A stretch of DNA of 64,000 nucleotides from Clostridiales bacterium (GTDB lineage Bacteria > Bacillota > Clostridia > Oscillospirales > Acutalibacteraceae). The notes beneath the pieces are model-generated. The model had not been told where the DNA came from. It did not search any database and was given only the letters and a program-made list of their open reading frames with translations. The stretch spans positions 124,001-188,000 of the forward strand of contig DULI01000008.1 of assembly GCA_012840445.1 (NCBI GenBank). Direction: 5' to 3'. Position 1 is the first letter of the stretch; every line of letters begins with the position of its first letter. Below, piece after piece: positions 55,332-64,000 of the stretch. A program made the translations under genes and the position numbers.

Positions 55332-55497
55332 ACATAAAAAATTATTATTCGGGTATTCTCTTTATTGAACAAATATTATTGGCGAATTCAAGTAAATCAT
55401 GACGATGAAAAAAAAATATATTGCCTCCCCAATACGTTTATTGCAAACAACTTTGGCAATAATTCTATTACCGACATATATGCGGGAGGCATATATA

Positions 55498-56268
55498 ATG
55501 AAGTACAACAAGGTTGAAATCTGCGGTATTAACACTTCAAAGCTTCCGGTCTTAACAGAACAGGAAAAAGATGAACTGTTAAAGAAGGTAAAGAAAGGTG
55601 ACAAACAGGCGCGTGAGGCGCTTATTAACGGGAACTTAAGACTGGTTTTAAGCGTTATACAAAGATTTGTCAACCGCGGTGAAAACCTTGATGACTTATT
55701 TCAGGTTGGCTGCATAGGGCTTATTAAATCTATTGATAATTTTGATTTATCACAAAATGTTCGATTCAGCACCTATGCTGTACCGATGATAATCGGGGAA
55801 ATTAGAAGGTATTTGCGGGACAACAATTCCGTAAGGGTTAGCAGATCCATCAAGGATACCGCATACAGGGCCATGCAGGTTAAGGAATATTTAACCAATA
55901 AACTTCACCGCGAACCGACTATTGAAGAAATTTCCAAAGAGCTTTTAATGGACCCCGGGCAGGTTGTAATGGCACTTGAAAGCATTGTTGAGCCAGTCTC
56001 GCTTTATGAGCCGGTCTATTCCGACGGAGGGGATACAATATATATATTGGACCAGGTAGGAGACAATAACGATGACCAAAACTGGCTTGGGGAGATTGCT
56101 CTAAAAGAGGCAATCGTAAATTTAAGCGAGCGTGAGAAAAAGATTTTAAGGCTGCGCTTTTTAAAAGGGAAGACCCAGATGGAGGTGTCAAATGAAATAG
56201 GTATAAGCCAGGCACAGGTTTCCCGACTAGAAAAAGGGGCTTTGGATAAGATAAAAAATTTAAACTGA
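55498..56268 (+). CDS. sigG: Forespore sigma factor SigG
   Basis: Directs RNA polymerase to late forespore genes. The start KYNKVEICGINTSKLPVL is specific to sigma-G. Region 2 reads GNLRLVLSVIQRF and DDLFQVGCIGLIKSIDNFD, region 3 follows RYLRDNNSVRVSRS, and the region 4 helix-turn-helix is KGKTQMEVSNEIGISQAQVS. I chose the ATG at 55498 behind GGGAGG; the longer frame from 55399 lacks any ribosome site. At 256 residues it is the normal size. spoIIGA and sigE, its usual upstream neighbours, are absent here. It is followed by a terminator and a YlmC-like gene. Confidence 0.96.
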   Translation: MKYNKVEICGINTSKLPVLTEQEKDELLKKVKKGDKQAREALINGNLRLVLSVIQRFVNRGENLDDLFQVGCIGLIKSIDNFDLSQNVRFSTYAVPMIIGEIRRYLRDNNSVRVSRSIKDTAYRAMQVKEYLTNKLHREPTIEEISKELLMDPGQVVMALESIVEPVSLYEPVYSDGGDTIYILDQVGDNNDDQNWLGEIALKEAIVNLSEREKKILRLRFLKGKTQMEVSNEIGISQAQVSRLEKGALDKIKNLN

Positions 56269-56273
56269 ATTTG

Positions 56274-56297
56274 CCGCCGGAATATCCGGCGGTTTTT
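56274..56297 (+). terminator. Rho-independent terminator after sigG
   Basis: CCGCCGGA / TCCGGCGG around a 3-base loop, followed by T5. Confidence 0.8.
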
Positions 56298-56399
56298 GTA
56301 TTGTGCAAATTGGTTCTACATAGTATTTAAGCTGCAGGCATATATTTTATTGATTGAATTAAAAATACAAAAAATATAATAATTTTAAGTGGTGATAAT

Positions 56400-56705
56400 A
56401 TGTGCTGCAGAATTGTTGACATGAAGGATAAACAGGTAATCTGCATAAAAGACGGGACAATTCTGGGATATGTCAATGATGTAGAAATAGACACTTGCAA
56501 CGGCAGAATAACCGCCATTGTAATTTACGGACGTTCACGTTTTTTCGGGTTGTTTGGCAAAGACGATGACTGCGTGATTCCCTGGTGCGATATTGAAGTA
56601 ATAGGGAACGATACGATTCTTGTCGGGTGCGACCCGCCGCGACCCAGAAGAAAAAGGAATAAACTTTTCAAGTCGCTTTTTGGCACCGGATTTGATATAA
56701 AATGA
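56400..56705 (+). CDS. YlmC/YmxH family PRC-barrel sporulation protein
   Basis: A small beta-barrel protein. The start RIVDMKDKQVICIKDGTILG and the core GRITAIVIYGRSRFFGLFGK fit the YlmC/YmxH family, and VIPWCDIEVIGNDTILV ends the PRC barrel. The tail is basic (RPRRKRNKLFK). At 101 residues it is a little longer than YlmC of Bacillus. It follows sigG, as YlmC does in many spore formers, though in its own unit. The role is not established; RNA or membrane contact is suspected for PRC-barrel proteins. Translation may start weakly (AAGTGGTGA). Confidence 0.85.
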   Translation: MCCRIVDMKDKQVICIKDGTILGYVNDVEIDTCNGRITAIVIYGRSRFFGLFGKDDDCVIPWCDIEVIGNDTILVGCDPPRPRRKRNKLFKSLFGTGFDIK

Positions 56706-56734
56706 CAAAAACCTCTCCAAAGATGATTGCGGAC

Positions 56735-56763
56735 TTGAACTATTTTTACAAATATTGTATACT
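56735..56763 (+). promoter_or_regulatory. Sigma-A promoter of the moxR cassette
   Basis: TTGAAC, a 17-base spacer and TATACT, about 55 bases before the moxR start. Confidence 0.65.
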
Positions 56764-56818
56764 ATTTTACATACAGGAAATTTCCAGATTTATTAAAAGG
56801 AAGGAATATTACTAAAAA

Positions 56819-57763
56819 ATGAGTTCTGAATTAAACACCATTCAGAGATTGATTAATAACGTGGAAAAAGCGATTGTTGGCAAGCGTAAGCCAATCGAAC
56901 TTGTGGTTTTGGCTTTGGTTTGCAAAGGCCATGTACTTTTGGAAGATGTGCCGGGAGTTGGAAAAACCAGCCTGGTTTCGGCTTTGGCCAAATCAATAAA
57001 CGGAACTTTTAAACGCATTCAGTTTACACCCGATGTGTTGCCTTCAGATATTACGGGGTTTTCAATGTATAACAAAAAGACAGACAATTTCGAATACCGT
57101 AGTGGCGCGGTTATGTGCAATTTCCTGCTTGCTGATGAAATAAATAGGACTTCCCCAAAGACACAGTCCAGCCTGCTTGAAGTGATGCAGGAATATCAGG
57201 TTACGGTAGACGGTGTTACCTATGCTGTGCCAAAGCCTTTTATGGTAATTGCCACCCAAAACCCCATTGAGTATCTCGGAACATATCCGCTCCCGGAGGC
57301 TCAGCTCGACCGGTTTTTTATGAAGGTTTCAATCGGATACCCTTCCAATGATGACGAAAAAAACATTCTGAAGTTGCATGCCCAGCACAACCCCATTGAC
57401 AGCCTGGAATGCGTGGCTAGCATAAAAGAAATACTTAATCTGCAGGATCTTGTACCAAAAGTTTATACAGACGAGCGGATATATCAATATATTATCAGCC
57501 TGGTTTCGGCAGTAAGGTCCCATCCTAATATTGAACTCGGGCCGAGCCCGCGTGCCTCAATTGCTCTCCACAGGGCAGCTCAGGCACACGCAATGTTTAA
57601 AGGCAGGGATTATGTGGTTCCAGACGATGTCCTGGCTGTGGTAAAACCGGTGTTGTCACACAGGATAATACTAAACCGTGAAGCAAAAATGAGGGATGTA
57701 AGTCAGGATGAAGTATTATCAAAAATAATTATGGAAGTATCTGTGCCGGGGACGAATTATTAA
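56819..57763 (+). CDS. MoxR family AAA+ ATPase
   Basis: A chaperone-like ATPase with Walker A EDVPGVGKTSL (near 41-51), Walker B LLADEINRTSPKTQSSLLEVMQ (split across the DEIN core), sensor 1 VIATQNPIEYLGTYPLPEAQ and an Arg-rich sensor 2 GPSPRASIALHRAAQAHA. At 314 residues it is standard. The best ribosome site (AAGGAAGGA) lies about 15 bases upstream, rather far. It heads a three-gene cassette with a DUF58 and a transglutaminase-like gene, whose partners MoxR is thought to remodel or activate. Confidence 0.93.
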   Translation: MSSELNTIQRLINNVEKAIVGKRKPIELVVLALVCKGHVLLEDVPGVGKTSLVSALAKSINGTFKRIQFTPDVLPSDITGFSMYNKKTDNFEYRSGAVMCNFLLADEINRTSPKTQSSLLEVMQEYQVTVDGVTYAVPKPFMVIATQNPIEYLGTYPLPEAQLDRFFMKVSIGYPSNDDEKNILKLHAQHNPIDSLECVASIKEILNLQDLVPKVYTDERIYQYIISLVSAVRSHPNIELGPSPRASIALHRAAQAHAMFKGRDYVVPDDVLAVVKPVLSHRIILNREAKMRDVSQDEVLSKIIMEVSVPGTNY

Positions 57764-58896
57764 TGTTTAAATCCAGACTGTTTTATTTGGTCGCACTTGT
57801 ATTGGCTTACTTTTTAAATCATTTTTTTCAAACGGTTGAGACCAGGGCTGTTTTTATGTGTTTAATTGTCCTGCCCGCTTTTAGCTTGCTTATCAGCTAT
57901 TATACCAGCCGTAAAATATTAGTTTCATTTGAGATAAATGAAAGCCGTATTGAAAAGGGAGGCGTAGCATATATCGAGTTAAGCATAAAAAACCCAACAT
58001 TGTTTTTGTGCCCATATCTTTTTATAAACCTGACTGGAAGCTACGGATTTGCTTTGGAAAACAGCCAACTTATTTGCAGCATTCTGCCCTGGCGTACACA
58101 AAAGGTGCGGGTTATGCTTACCGGATGTTACCGAGGTTTGTTTGATATTGGCATTGAAAGCTGCCATATTGAAGATTTTCTAAGGCTGTTTGGATTTAAT
58201 TGCGACATTCCGCCCAAATTAAAAATAGTCGTAACGCCGCAATTAAAACCCGTAAATCCAAAGTTTTTTCAGTATTATCACAACAACCTGCATGCCCCTA
58301 ACAATGTGGGCAGCAGCGACAATCTGCTGTCTTTCTACGATGTTGTCCCTTATGACCAGTCAAAGGATATCAGAAGGATTCACTGGAAGCTCACCGCGCG
58401 GATGAATGATTTAATGGTCAGAAATTATGATAAGGAGAACGGTGTGACTGCGGCTGTGTTGGCCGATTTTAGCCCAGTTAACGGCGATGACCTGCAAAGG
58501 TTATTCGTGGAGGACAGGCTGGCAGAGGCATTTGCATCTGTTGCACATTTTCTATTGCAAAATTATAATGCAATCGATTTTGTTTTTGCAGATGATATAC
58601 CTTATGTGTTAAACAACTGCAGCAGATTTGATTTTGACAAGATTTTTTCCGTTTGTTCTACCCAGTCTTTCATTTCAAAACTTTCTGCCTCAGAGCTTGT
58701 TGCCCATTACACCGAACTTAATGCCTGCATGAATATAATAATTATTACTGATAAACAGAATGAATTGCCTTATACTATCGAAAATGCGATTGGCAAAGGC
58801 TTTAAGTTTAAGGTGCTGTATTTGGGACAAGCTGATATTAAATCCAACTTTCGAGTTGAATATTTTAGTTTTGATGAAATTTATTCGGGTCAGTAA
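57763..58896 (+). CDS. DUF58 domain protein, membrane-anchored
   Basis: Two N-terminal membrane helices (about 5-19 and 22-45) precede a beta-rich region. The DUF58 signature SFYDVVPYDQSKDIRRIHWKL (split here as SFYDVVPYDQSKD and IRRIHWKL) lies near 186-206, and a von Willebrand A-like fold follows. The family is the constant partner of MoxR ATPases. At 377 residues it is complete. The start overlaps the moxR stop (TAATG), so translation is coupled. Its function is unproven, with a role in assembling or checking envelope enzymes suspected. Confidence 0.9.
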   Translation: MFKSRLFYLVALVLAYFLNHFFQTVETRAVFMCLIVLPAFSLLISYYTSRKILVSFEINESRIEKGGVAYIELSIKNPTLFLCPYLFINLTGSYGFALENSQLICSILPWRTQKVRVMLTGCYRGLFDIGIESCHIEDFLRLFGFNCDIPPKLKIVVTPQLKPVNPKFFQYYHNNLHAPNNVGSSDNLLSFYDVVPYDQSKDIRRIHWKLTARMNDLMVRNYDKENGVTAAVLADFSPVNGDDLQRLFVEDRLAEAFASVAHFLLQNYNAIDFVFADDIPYVLNNCSRFDFDKIFSVCSTQSFISKLSASELVAHYTELNACMNIIIITDKQNELPYTIENAIGKGFKFKVLYLGQADIKSNFRVEYFSFDEIYSGQ

Positions 58897-58910
58897 CTGG
58901 ATGACTTAAT

Positions 58911-61130
58911 ATGGATAAAAAATTTTATAGTTTTTTTAATTTCATACTTTTTTCAAGCATATACTGCAGTTCTACTGTTGCAGTGTTGTTTTCCGTTACG
59001 CTTATAAAATATAATATTTTTTCGCTTTTTTTATACTCAATAATTGTGTCGAGTTTTTTGGGTATAATTTTTTATAGCAAGAACACAATTAAGACTTTCT
59101 TTTTTTCGCTGTTAGGTTTTTGTTTATTATTTACGCTTTATATTTATTACAGCAAAACATTAAAATATATATTAATTCGGGCAGGAAGATTTTTTACCGA
59201 CATTTATTTAAACTTAATTGGAGAGGTCGCCTACGACAACAGTTTAGATAAGCTGTTTACGCTGGCCGCCGTGATATTTATATCAATTATAGGCGCGATT
59301 TGTTTTTATAAAAAAAGGCGAATTCTCCCCCTGGTTGTAACAAGCTTTATTTGCCTTTTGGTAATGATACTAGGCAAAAACAACGGCAAAGACGGTTCTC
59401 TTGCTTTCCTTGTTTCTTTTACCCTAATACTTATTAATTTTATATTAAAAAGATATCAGGACACCGCAATCAGTACCCGCAGTTTTAAAAGAATTGATAT
59501 TCACAAATTTTCACGGTTTGCAGCTATTTTATGTATTGCTTCGCTGATAATTGGCATTTTATTGCCTATTCAGAAATCCCAAACTGCAGGTATGTCGGTT
59601 GAATACCAAAAGCGGTTTAACAGCATATCTGAATTTTTTGAAACATTATTTGAAGAGAATGCTCTGTATTTTAATTCCGGTTTTGAATCGGGGGATGTCA
59701 GTTTAGGTGGCAATCTGAGGCTTGATTATACGAAAGTTTTGGAAGTAAGATCGAGTGAACCAGTTTATTTAATTGGCGGGATATATGATATTTATCTTGG
59801 CGACAAATGGAGAAAAAGTGATTCTGAGTTCCTGCCAAGTGGTGGCAAATTACATTCGATGCTGTCTGAAAAGGTTGAAACCCAAAAGATTCGGGTTGAG
59901 ATTACCCAGTTTTTTACCGATGATATTGTTTTTTATCCTCCGTATCCTGAAAGCATTATCCTGCCCCACGATTTGGTTCTTCTGACAGATGGCAGGGGAG
60001 AATTCAGAGCAGTTCCCATGCTTAATCCTTCAGACACATATTATATAACCGCTGAAAAACCTGTTAATATAGAGGAATTAGTAAATAAACGTTTAAACAG
60101 GGAAAACATTGAAAATTTTCAGAAATATTTAACCCTCCCGGATGCGCTTCCGAAAGAGATAGTTTATTTGGCCAAAGAGCTTACGGCCAATGCTAAATCC
60201 GATTATGAAAAAGCAGTAGCAATACAACAATACCTTTTGCAAAACTATACCTACAGCTTAACCCCTGGCAATTTACCAGTAGACTTTGATTTTACCGAAT
60301 ATTTCTTGTTTTATTTAAAGCAGGGGTATTGTACCTATTTTGCAACAGCAATGACCGTACTTTGCCGAGCAGCGGGTATTCCTGCTTTATATGTTACTGG
60401 ATATAAAACGGATGAGCGCAATTATAACGGTGGCGTATATAATGTTTTGAAAAAGGATGCCCATGCCTGGACGATTGTTTATATTAATGGTGTTGGATGG
60501 ATTATCTTTGACGCAACACCTTCGGCATTTTTTGATAACGGAACTGGGACAGTTACCAGTCATAGCAACCAATCTGGTGAGACTTCGGATGTTTCGTCCG
60601 GATATATCAGCAGCAATTTTACTTCTTCTGTCCCAAGCTCCTCCATGCCTTCCACCAGCATTTCCAGCCGGGATGAAAGCGACCTTTCTGTCGATGATAA
60701 TATAACTAATAATCAATATGCAGCGTTTGTTTGGATTGCCATTGCAGTATTGTTTGCTGTTCTGTTTGTTATACGAGTTGTTTCGGCTTATTTAAAGCAG
60801 AAAAAGATTTTTCAATCCAAAGGCAACAACAGCGTAATATTAATTTTTAACGAAATGTTTCGGATTGCGCGGTTTTTCGGATATAATATTAAGGCATACG
60901 AGACTCCGTTGCGGTATTTTACCCGTATATCCAAGCAGCAGGAATTCAATGGTTACGATATTTTGAAACTTGTAAATCTTTATTACGCCGTAGAATTTGG
61001 CAGGTACCTCTGCAGCGATGAAGAAATAGCCGAGGTTCACAGCCTTTATAATTCATTAATTAGCGGAATAAAACAAAAAAATAATAAATTAAAGTTTTTA
61101 TTTTACAGGTATGTTTTAAATAGAATATAG
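58911..61130 (+). CDS. Transglutaminase-like protease-fold membrane protein (DUF3488/DUF4129-like)
   Basis: Six or so membrane helices fill the first 220 residues, followed by an extracellular region. The papain-like transglutaminase core has its Cys in QGYCTYFATAMTVLCRAAG (near 473), then His in KDAHAWTIVY and Asp in GWIIFDATP. A Ser-rich linker follows, then a last membrane helix (about 604-625) and a cytoplasmic DUF4129-like tail (RIARFFGYNIKAYETPLRYF). At 739 residues it is the usual TgpA-like size. It ends the moxR-DUF58 cassette. The catalytic triad is intact; the substrate is unknown. Confidence 0.9.
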   Translation: MDKKFYSFFNFILFSSIYCSSTVAVLFSVTLIKYNIFSLFLYSIIVSSFLGIIFYSKNTIKTFFFSLLGFCLLFTLYIYYSKTLKYILIRAGRFFTDIYLNLIGEVAYDNSLDKLFTLAAVIFISIIGAICFYKKRRILPLVVTSFICLLVMILGKNNGKDGSLAFLVSFTLILINFILKRYQDTAISTRSFKRIDIHKFSRFAAILCIASLIIGILLPIQKSQTAGMSVEYQKRFNSISEFFETLFEENALYFNSGFESGDVSLGGNLRLDYTKVLEVRSSEPVYLIGGIYDIYLGDKWRKSDSEFLPSGGKLHSMLSEKVETQKIRVEITQFFTDDIVFYPPYPESIILPHDLVLLTDGRGEFRAVPMLNPSDTYYITAEKPVNIEELVNKRLNRENIENFQKYLTLPDALPKEIVYLAKELTANAKSDYEKAVAIQQYLLQNYTYSLTPGNLPVDFDFTEYFLFYLKQGYCTYFATAMTVLCRAAGIPALYVTGYKTDERNYNGGVYNVLKKDAHAWTIVYINGVGWIIFDATPSAFFDNGTGTVTSHSNQSGETSDVSSGYISSNFTSSVPSSSMPSTSISSRDESDLSVDDNITNNQYAAFVWIAIAVLFAVLFVIRVVSAYLKQKKIFQSKGNNSVILIFNEMFRIARFFGYNIKAYETPLRYFTRISKQQEFNGYDILKLVNLYYAVEFGRYLCSDEEIAEVHSLYNSLISGIKQKNNKLKFLFYRYVLNRI

Positions 61131-61136
61131 ATTTTA

Positions 61137-61161
61137 AAAGCCGGCGTGAAAAGCCGGCTTT
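61137..61161 (+). terminator. Hairpin terminator after the transglutaminase gene
   Basis: AAAGCCGGC / GCCGGCTTT around a 7-base loop; the T tract is interrupted by A, so it is moderately strong. Confidence 0.65.
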
Positions 61162-61372
61162 AATATTTTATTATGTTTTTGCAGAAAATAAGTTTAAATA
61201 TTATCCTATTGCTTAATAATTATAACTGTTAAGAAAAGTTTTGTTAAACATAAACGATTAATGCGGTGATGGAATAAATACTGCCAGTGTTCGCCGAGTG
61301 CTTGCTTTAATTACCTTAATACACGACTTTGTTCGTGAAAAATTATATATTGCAAGCAAAAGGAGAGATAGA

Positions 61373-62608
61373 ATGAAGCAAAAAGCAAAAAATGTCTTAA
61401 GGCCAATTTGTTTGGCCATGATTATATTATTAACAGTAATTTTTACTTTAACCTATACACTTTCTAACGAACTTCCAGACAAATTTAAAGTGATAGAAGG
61501 CAGTTTATTACAGATAAATCGGCCGCTTCCTGTAAAGGCAACATATACAGATGCAGCAAAATCACAGAAACTAAATGTAAATTCGGTAGTAGGGACCAAA
61601 TACAGTGTAGATCTTAAAATGTTTGGCCTTATACCGATAAAAAGCGCAGAAGTAGAAGTAGTTGACGAAATGTATGTTGTTCCCTTGGGACAACCATTTG
61701 GTATTAAAATATTCACACAGGGTGTTTTGATTGTAGGCATGACCGATGTGGACAGCGCTAACGGGCTAATTAACCCGGCAAGAAACGCGGGGTTGAGAGA
61801 GGGAGATATAATACTTTCGGTTAACAATGTTAAAATAAACAGCAACGAGGAAATTGCGCAGATAATAGAAAATTCGGAGGGTAAAACCCTTACATTAGAG
61901 GTACAGCGAGGAGGAAATTCGGTATTTAATGTGTCTTTTACGCCGGTAAAATCGGTGCGAGAGGGCAAATACAAAGCAGGAATTTGGGTAAGAGACAGTT
62001 CTGCTGGCATTGGGACATTAACATTTTATTGTCCGTCTACCGGTATCGCTGCAGGATTGGGACACGGAATATGCGACGTCGATACCGGAAAACTTTTGAC
62101 ACTAAATTCGGGCGAGTTGGTTGGCGCCGAAATAATCAACATAATTAAAGGCAAAAACGGCGCGCCCGGTGAGCTTCGAGGCAGATTTACAGATAACACG
62201 ATAGGAAAGCTTTTATTAAATGAAGAAACGGGCGTATACGGGCGCGTAAACAAAACTATTGACAGTTTGAACCTTATTCCGATCGCAATGAAGCAAGAAG
62301 TTGTTGAGGGGGCAGCTAAAATTCTGACTACAATAGATAACAACCAACCTACATTATATGATTGTGTTATAGAAAAGGTGCATTTTAATGATAACAGCAA
62401 AATCCAAAATATGATAATTAAAATTACCGATAGAAATCTTCTTGAAAAAACCGGCGGAATAGTTCAAGGTATGAGCGGAAGCCCCATAATTCAAAATAAT
62501 AAGCTTGTAGGAGCCGTTACCCACGTATTTGTTAATGATTCCGCACGCGGTTATGGGATTTTTGCCGAGAATATGTACCAATCTGCAAAATCTGTTGCAG
62601 GAAACTAA
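61373..62608 (+). CDS. spoIVB: SpoIVB peptidase (S55 family)
   Basis: A forespore serine peptidase that triggers pro-sigma-K processing through SpoIVFA. A membrane anchor (about 10-31) is followed by the PDZ domain (AGLREGDIILSVNNVKI) and the S55 peptidase domain with GLGHGICDVDTGKL (His, Asp) and GIVQGMSGSPIIQNNKLVGAV (catalytic Ser near 370 in GMSGSP). I chose the ATG at 61373 behind AAAAGGAGAG; the 25-codon extension has no ribosome site. At 411 residues it is typical. spo0A follows 129 bases downstream, the conserved order. A small hairpin (CACGA / TCGTG, 61322-61337) lies in the upstream region, with no clear sigma-F or sigma-G box. Confidence 0.95.
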   Translation: MKQKAKNVLRPICLAMIILLTVIFTLTYTLSNELPDKFKVIEGSLLQINRPLPVKATYTDAAKSQKLNVNSVVGTKYSVDLKMFGLIPIKSAEVEVVDEMYVVPLGQPFGIKIFTQGVLIVGMTDVDSANGLINPARNAGLREGDIILSVNNVKINSNEEIAQIIENSEGKTLTLEVQRGGNSVFNVSFTPVKSVREGKYKAGIWVRDSSAGIGTLTFYCPSTGIAAGLGHGICDVDTGKLLTLNSGELVGAEIINIIKGKNGAPGELRGRFTDNTIGKLLLNEETGVYGRVNKTIDSLNLIPIAMKQEVVEGAAKILTTIDNNQPTLYDCVIEKVHFNDNSKIQNMIIKITDRNLLEKTGGIVQGMSGSPIIQNNKLVGAVTHVFVNDSARGYGIFAENMYQSAKSVAGN

Positions 62609-62669
62609 GCATATTTAACTAAATTTATGTGTTAAAAAAGAATTTTCCATAATTTTACTCCAACGCTCT

Positions 62670-62698
62670 TGCAATAAATTCCAATTTGTGGTAATATA
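62670..62698 (+). promoter_or_regulatory. Sigma-A promoter of spo0A
   Basis: TTGCAA, a 17-base spacer and TAATAT, about 40 bases before the start. No canonical 0A box (TGTCGAA) was seen near it. Confidence 0.55.
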
Positions 62699-62737
62699 TT
62701 CCATGGAATTTTAATAACACGATATGGAGGAAAAATT

Positions 62738-63514
62738 ATGGAAAACAAATTAAAAGTAATGATTGCCGACGACTCACCTGAATTCGGGCAAAACTGCGCA
62801 AATGTCCTGAAAAGCTACGGAATGGACGTCTATCTTTGTCCAAAAGACGGATTAAGGCTTATTAAGGAAACGCAGCAAATAAAGCCGGATGTAATAATTG
62901 CAGATGTATTTATGCCTAACCTTGATATTTTAGGTGTTTTAAATAATATTAATAAACTTGACCAAAAGGAACGACCAATGGTCATGGCTATGTCCAGCTA
63001 TGACAACCCAAGACTTGAAAAGGAAACACTTTCTGCGGGTGCAGGATACTATTTCCTCAAACCCTTTGATATAGATATGCTTGCTGAAAGAATTATTCAG
63101 CTTTCAGGATGGAGAAATGAAACAAGGGCAGTAAAACCTCGCAATACAACTGTGACAGATACGGATTTAGAGCTTATGGTTACCGAAATAATACATCAAA
63201 TCGGTGTACCCGCCCATATCAAAGGCTATCACTATTTAAGAGAAGCAATAATATTAGCGGTAAAGAATTCCGAAATAATAAATTCAGTTACAAAATTATT
63301 ATACCCAACCGTTGCAAAAAAACATTCTACCACTTCCTCAAGGGTTGAAAGGGCAATACGACATGCAATAGAAGTAGCGTGGGACAGGGGAGACGTTGAT
63401 GTATTAAATTCTTATTTCGGGTATACAATTCATAACGGGCGAGGAAAACCAACAAACAGCGAGTTTATTGCCATGATTGCAGACAAATTGAGATTAAGGC
63501 TTAAAATTAGCTAA
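62738..63514 (+). CDS. spo0A: Sporulation master regulator Spo0A
   Basis: A response regulator that, when phosphorylated, starts sporulation. The receiver has the acidic pair Asp11/Asp12 (MIADDSPEF), phosphoacceptor Asp56 ([10 protein letters not shown]) and Lys in FLKPFD. A linker ([11 protein letters not shown]) leads to the Spo0A DNA-binding domain: [40 protein letters not shown] (recognition helix) and [19 protein letters not shown]. At 258 residues it is complete. ATGGAGGAA precedes the ATG. It sits after spoIVB as in nearly all spore formers. Clostridia often phosphorylate it by orphan kinases; none is in the window. Confidence 0.97.
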   Translation: MENKLKVMIADDSPEFGQNCANVLKSYGMDVYLCPKDGLRLIKETQQIKPDVIIADVFMPNLDILGVLNNINKLDQKERPMVMAMSSYDNPRLEKETLSAGAGYYFLKPFDIDMLAERIIQLSGWRNETRAVKPRNTTVTDTDLELMVTEIIHQIGVPAHIKGYHYLREAIILAVKNSEIINSVTKLLYPTVAKKHSTTSSRVERAIRHAIEVAWDRGDVDVLNSYFGYTIHNGRGKPTNSEFIAMIADKLRLRLKIS

Positions 63515-63519
63515 ATGCA

Positions 63520-63544
63520 AGCACCCAGGAAAATCCTGGGTGCT
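63520..63544. terminator. Hairpin between spo0A and the convergent aldo/keto reductase
   Basis: AGCACCCAGGA / TCCTGGGTGCT around AAA, a strong 11-bp stem with only a weak T tract on either strand. Confidence 0.6.
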
Positions 63545-63552
63545 AAAATTTA

Positions 63553-64000
63553 TTAAGTATTTTTATTATCCAAAATTTCTTCAATGGTTTTGAGCTGCTC
63601 TTCGGTAAATTCAAGGTTTTCTACTGCTTTGACGTTTTCTTCGATTTGTTCTACGCGGCTTGCTCCGATAATCGCTGAAGTAACGCGTGTGTCGCGCAGA
63701 ACCCAAGCTAAAGCCATTTGTGCCATTGTCTGGCCTCTTTCTGCGGCAATTGCGCTGAGTTTGCGGACCTTGGAAATTTTTTCGTCGGAAACATATGATT
63801 CATCGATTGACCCATAAGAGATTGCAGCACGTGAATCGGATGGAACGCCCTGGATATATCTGTTAGTAAGCACCCCTTGATCTAAAGGACTGAAAACAAT
63901 ACAGCCCATTCCAAGATCTTCGAGTGTATCCAGTAAATCCTTTTCAATCCAGCGGTTAAACATTGAATAGGAGGGTTGATGAATCAGGCAGCGTATACCC
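63553..64000 (-). CDS. Aldo/keto reductase, C-terminal part (5' end beyond the window)
   Basis: The frame stays open to the edge and reads GIRCLIHQPSYSMFNRWIE, which matches the YghZ/MgrA-like aldo/keto reductases (AKR14-type), followed by GCIVFSPLDQGVLTNRYI and the cofactor-end segment SAIIGASRVEQIEENV. The catalytic tetrad lies in the missing N-terminal part. An internal ATG at 63963 is not the start. The substrate is unknown; relatives reduce glyceraldehyde 3-phosphate or methylglyoxal. It is convergent with spo0A. Confidence 0.88.
   Translation of the reverse strand, partial: GIRCLIHQPSYSMFNRWIEKDLLDTLEDLGMGCIVFSPLDQGVLTNRYIQGVPSDSRAAISYGSIDESYVSDEKISKVRKLSAIAAERGQTMAQMALAWVLRDTRVTSAIIGASRVEQIEENVKAVENLEFTEEQLKTIEEILDNKNT

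Noticed and set aside
55399..55497. N-terminal extension of SigG
   Set aside because: The extension has no ribosome site and does not match the family, while GGGAGG fits the ATG at 55498.
61262..61330. Sigma-F or sigma-G promoter before spoIVB
   Set aside because: ACATA and GGAATAAAT vaguely resemble the boxes, but spacing and key bases do not fit well enough to report.

Overview
The window looks like a core chromosomal segment of an endospore-forming, moderately low-GC Firmicute of class Clostridia, most likely near the Ruminococcaceae/Oscillospiraceae. The case rests on sigG, spoIVB, spo0A, yunB and a YlmC/YmxH protein, on strong AGGAGG-type ribosome binding sites, on two genes for dockerin-type proteins, and on gene order (infC-rpmI-rplT, then dprA-topA-trmFO, then rnc-smc-ftsY). 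The species cannot be named from the sequence alone. No tRNA, rRNA, CRISPR array, prophage or plasmid gene was seen.

Layout. 1-5 kb: an edge fragment of an exported protein, a class A penicillin-binding protein, and a minus-strand pair (tmcAL and a mutarotase-fold protein). 5-10 kb: acetate kinase, an aldo/keto reductase and the Leloir genes galK and galT. 10-15.6 kb: two small unknown genes, a DtxR-type regulator, then a minus-strand operon murD, two M42 peptidases and a PLP lyase. 15.7-17.3 kb: one intact insertion sequence with inverted ends and a probable 5-bp target duplication. 17.4-23.6 kb: yunB, ligA, pyk and two tandem M15 D,D-carboxypeptidases.

23.6-43.8 kb: the translation and chromosome block. 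It starts with an attenuated infC-rpmI-rplT operon. An almost gapless run of 15 genes follows (rRNA methyltransferase, dprA, topA, trmFO, plsX, rnc, radical SAM, smc, ftsY, rdgB, yhbY, nadD-yqeK fusion, LCP protein, rsfS, leuS). 43.8-47 kb: rpsU, yqeG, an endonuclease IV-like gene, aroQ and an M24 peptidase.

47-53 kb is the most accessory part: an unknown four-helix membrane protein, a divergent AraC regulator and glutaminase A-like enzyme, one intact dockerin protein and a broken paralogue of it. 53-64 kb: serC-serA, sigG, a PRC-barrel protein, a moxR-DUF58-transglutaminase cassette, spoIVB-spo0A, and an aldo/keto reductase cut by the window edge.

No clearly new multi-gene defence or metabolic system was found. 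The best leads are non-AUG starts (AUU for infC and an apparent AUA for the next rRNA methyltransferase), an in-frame NadD-YqeK fusion, a repeated module of about 95 residues in the dockerin proteins, and the AraC/glutaminase-like pair.
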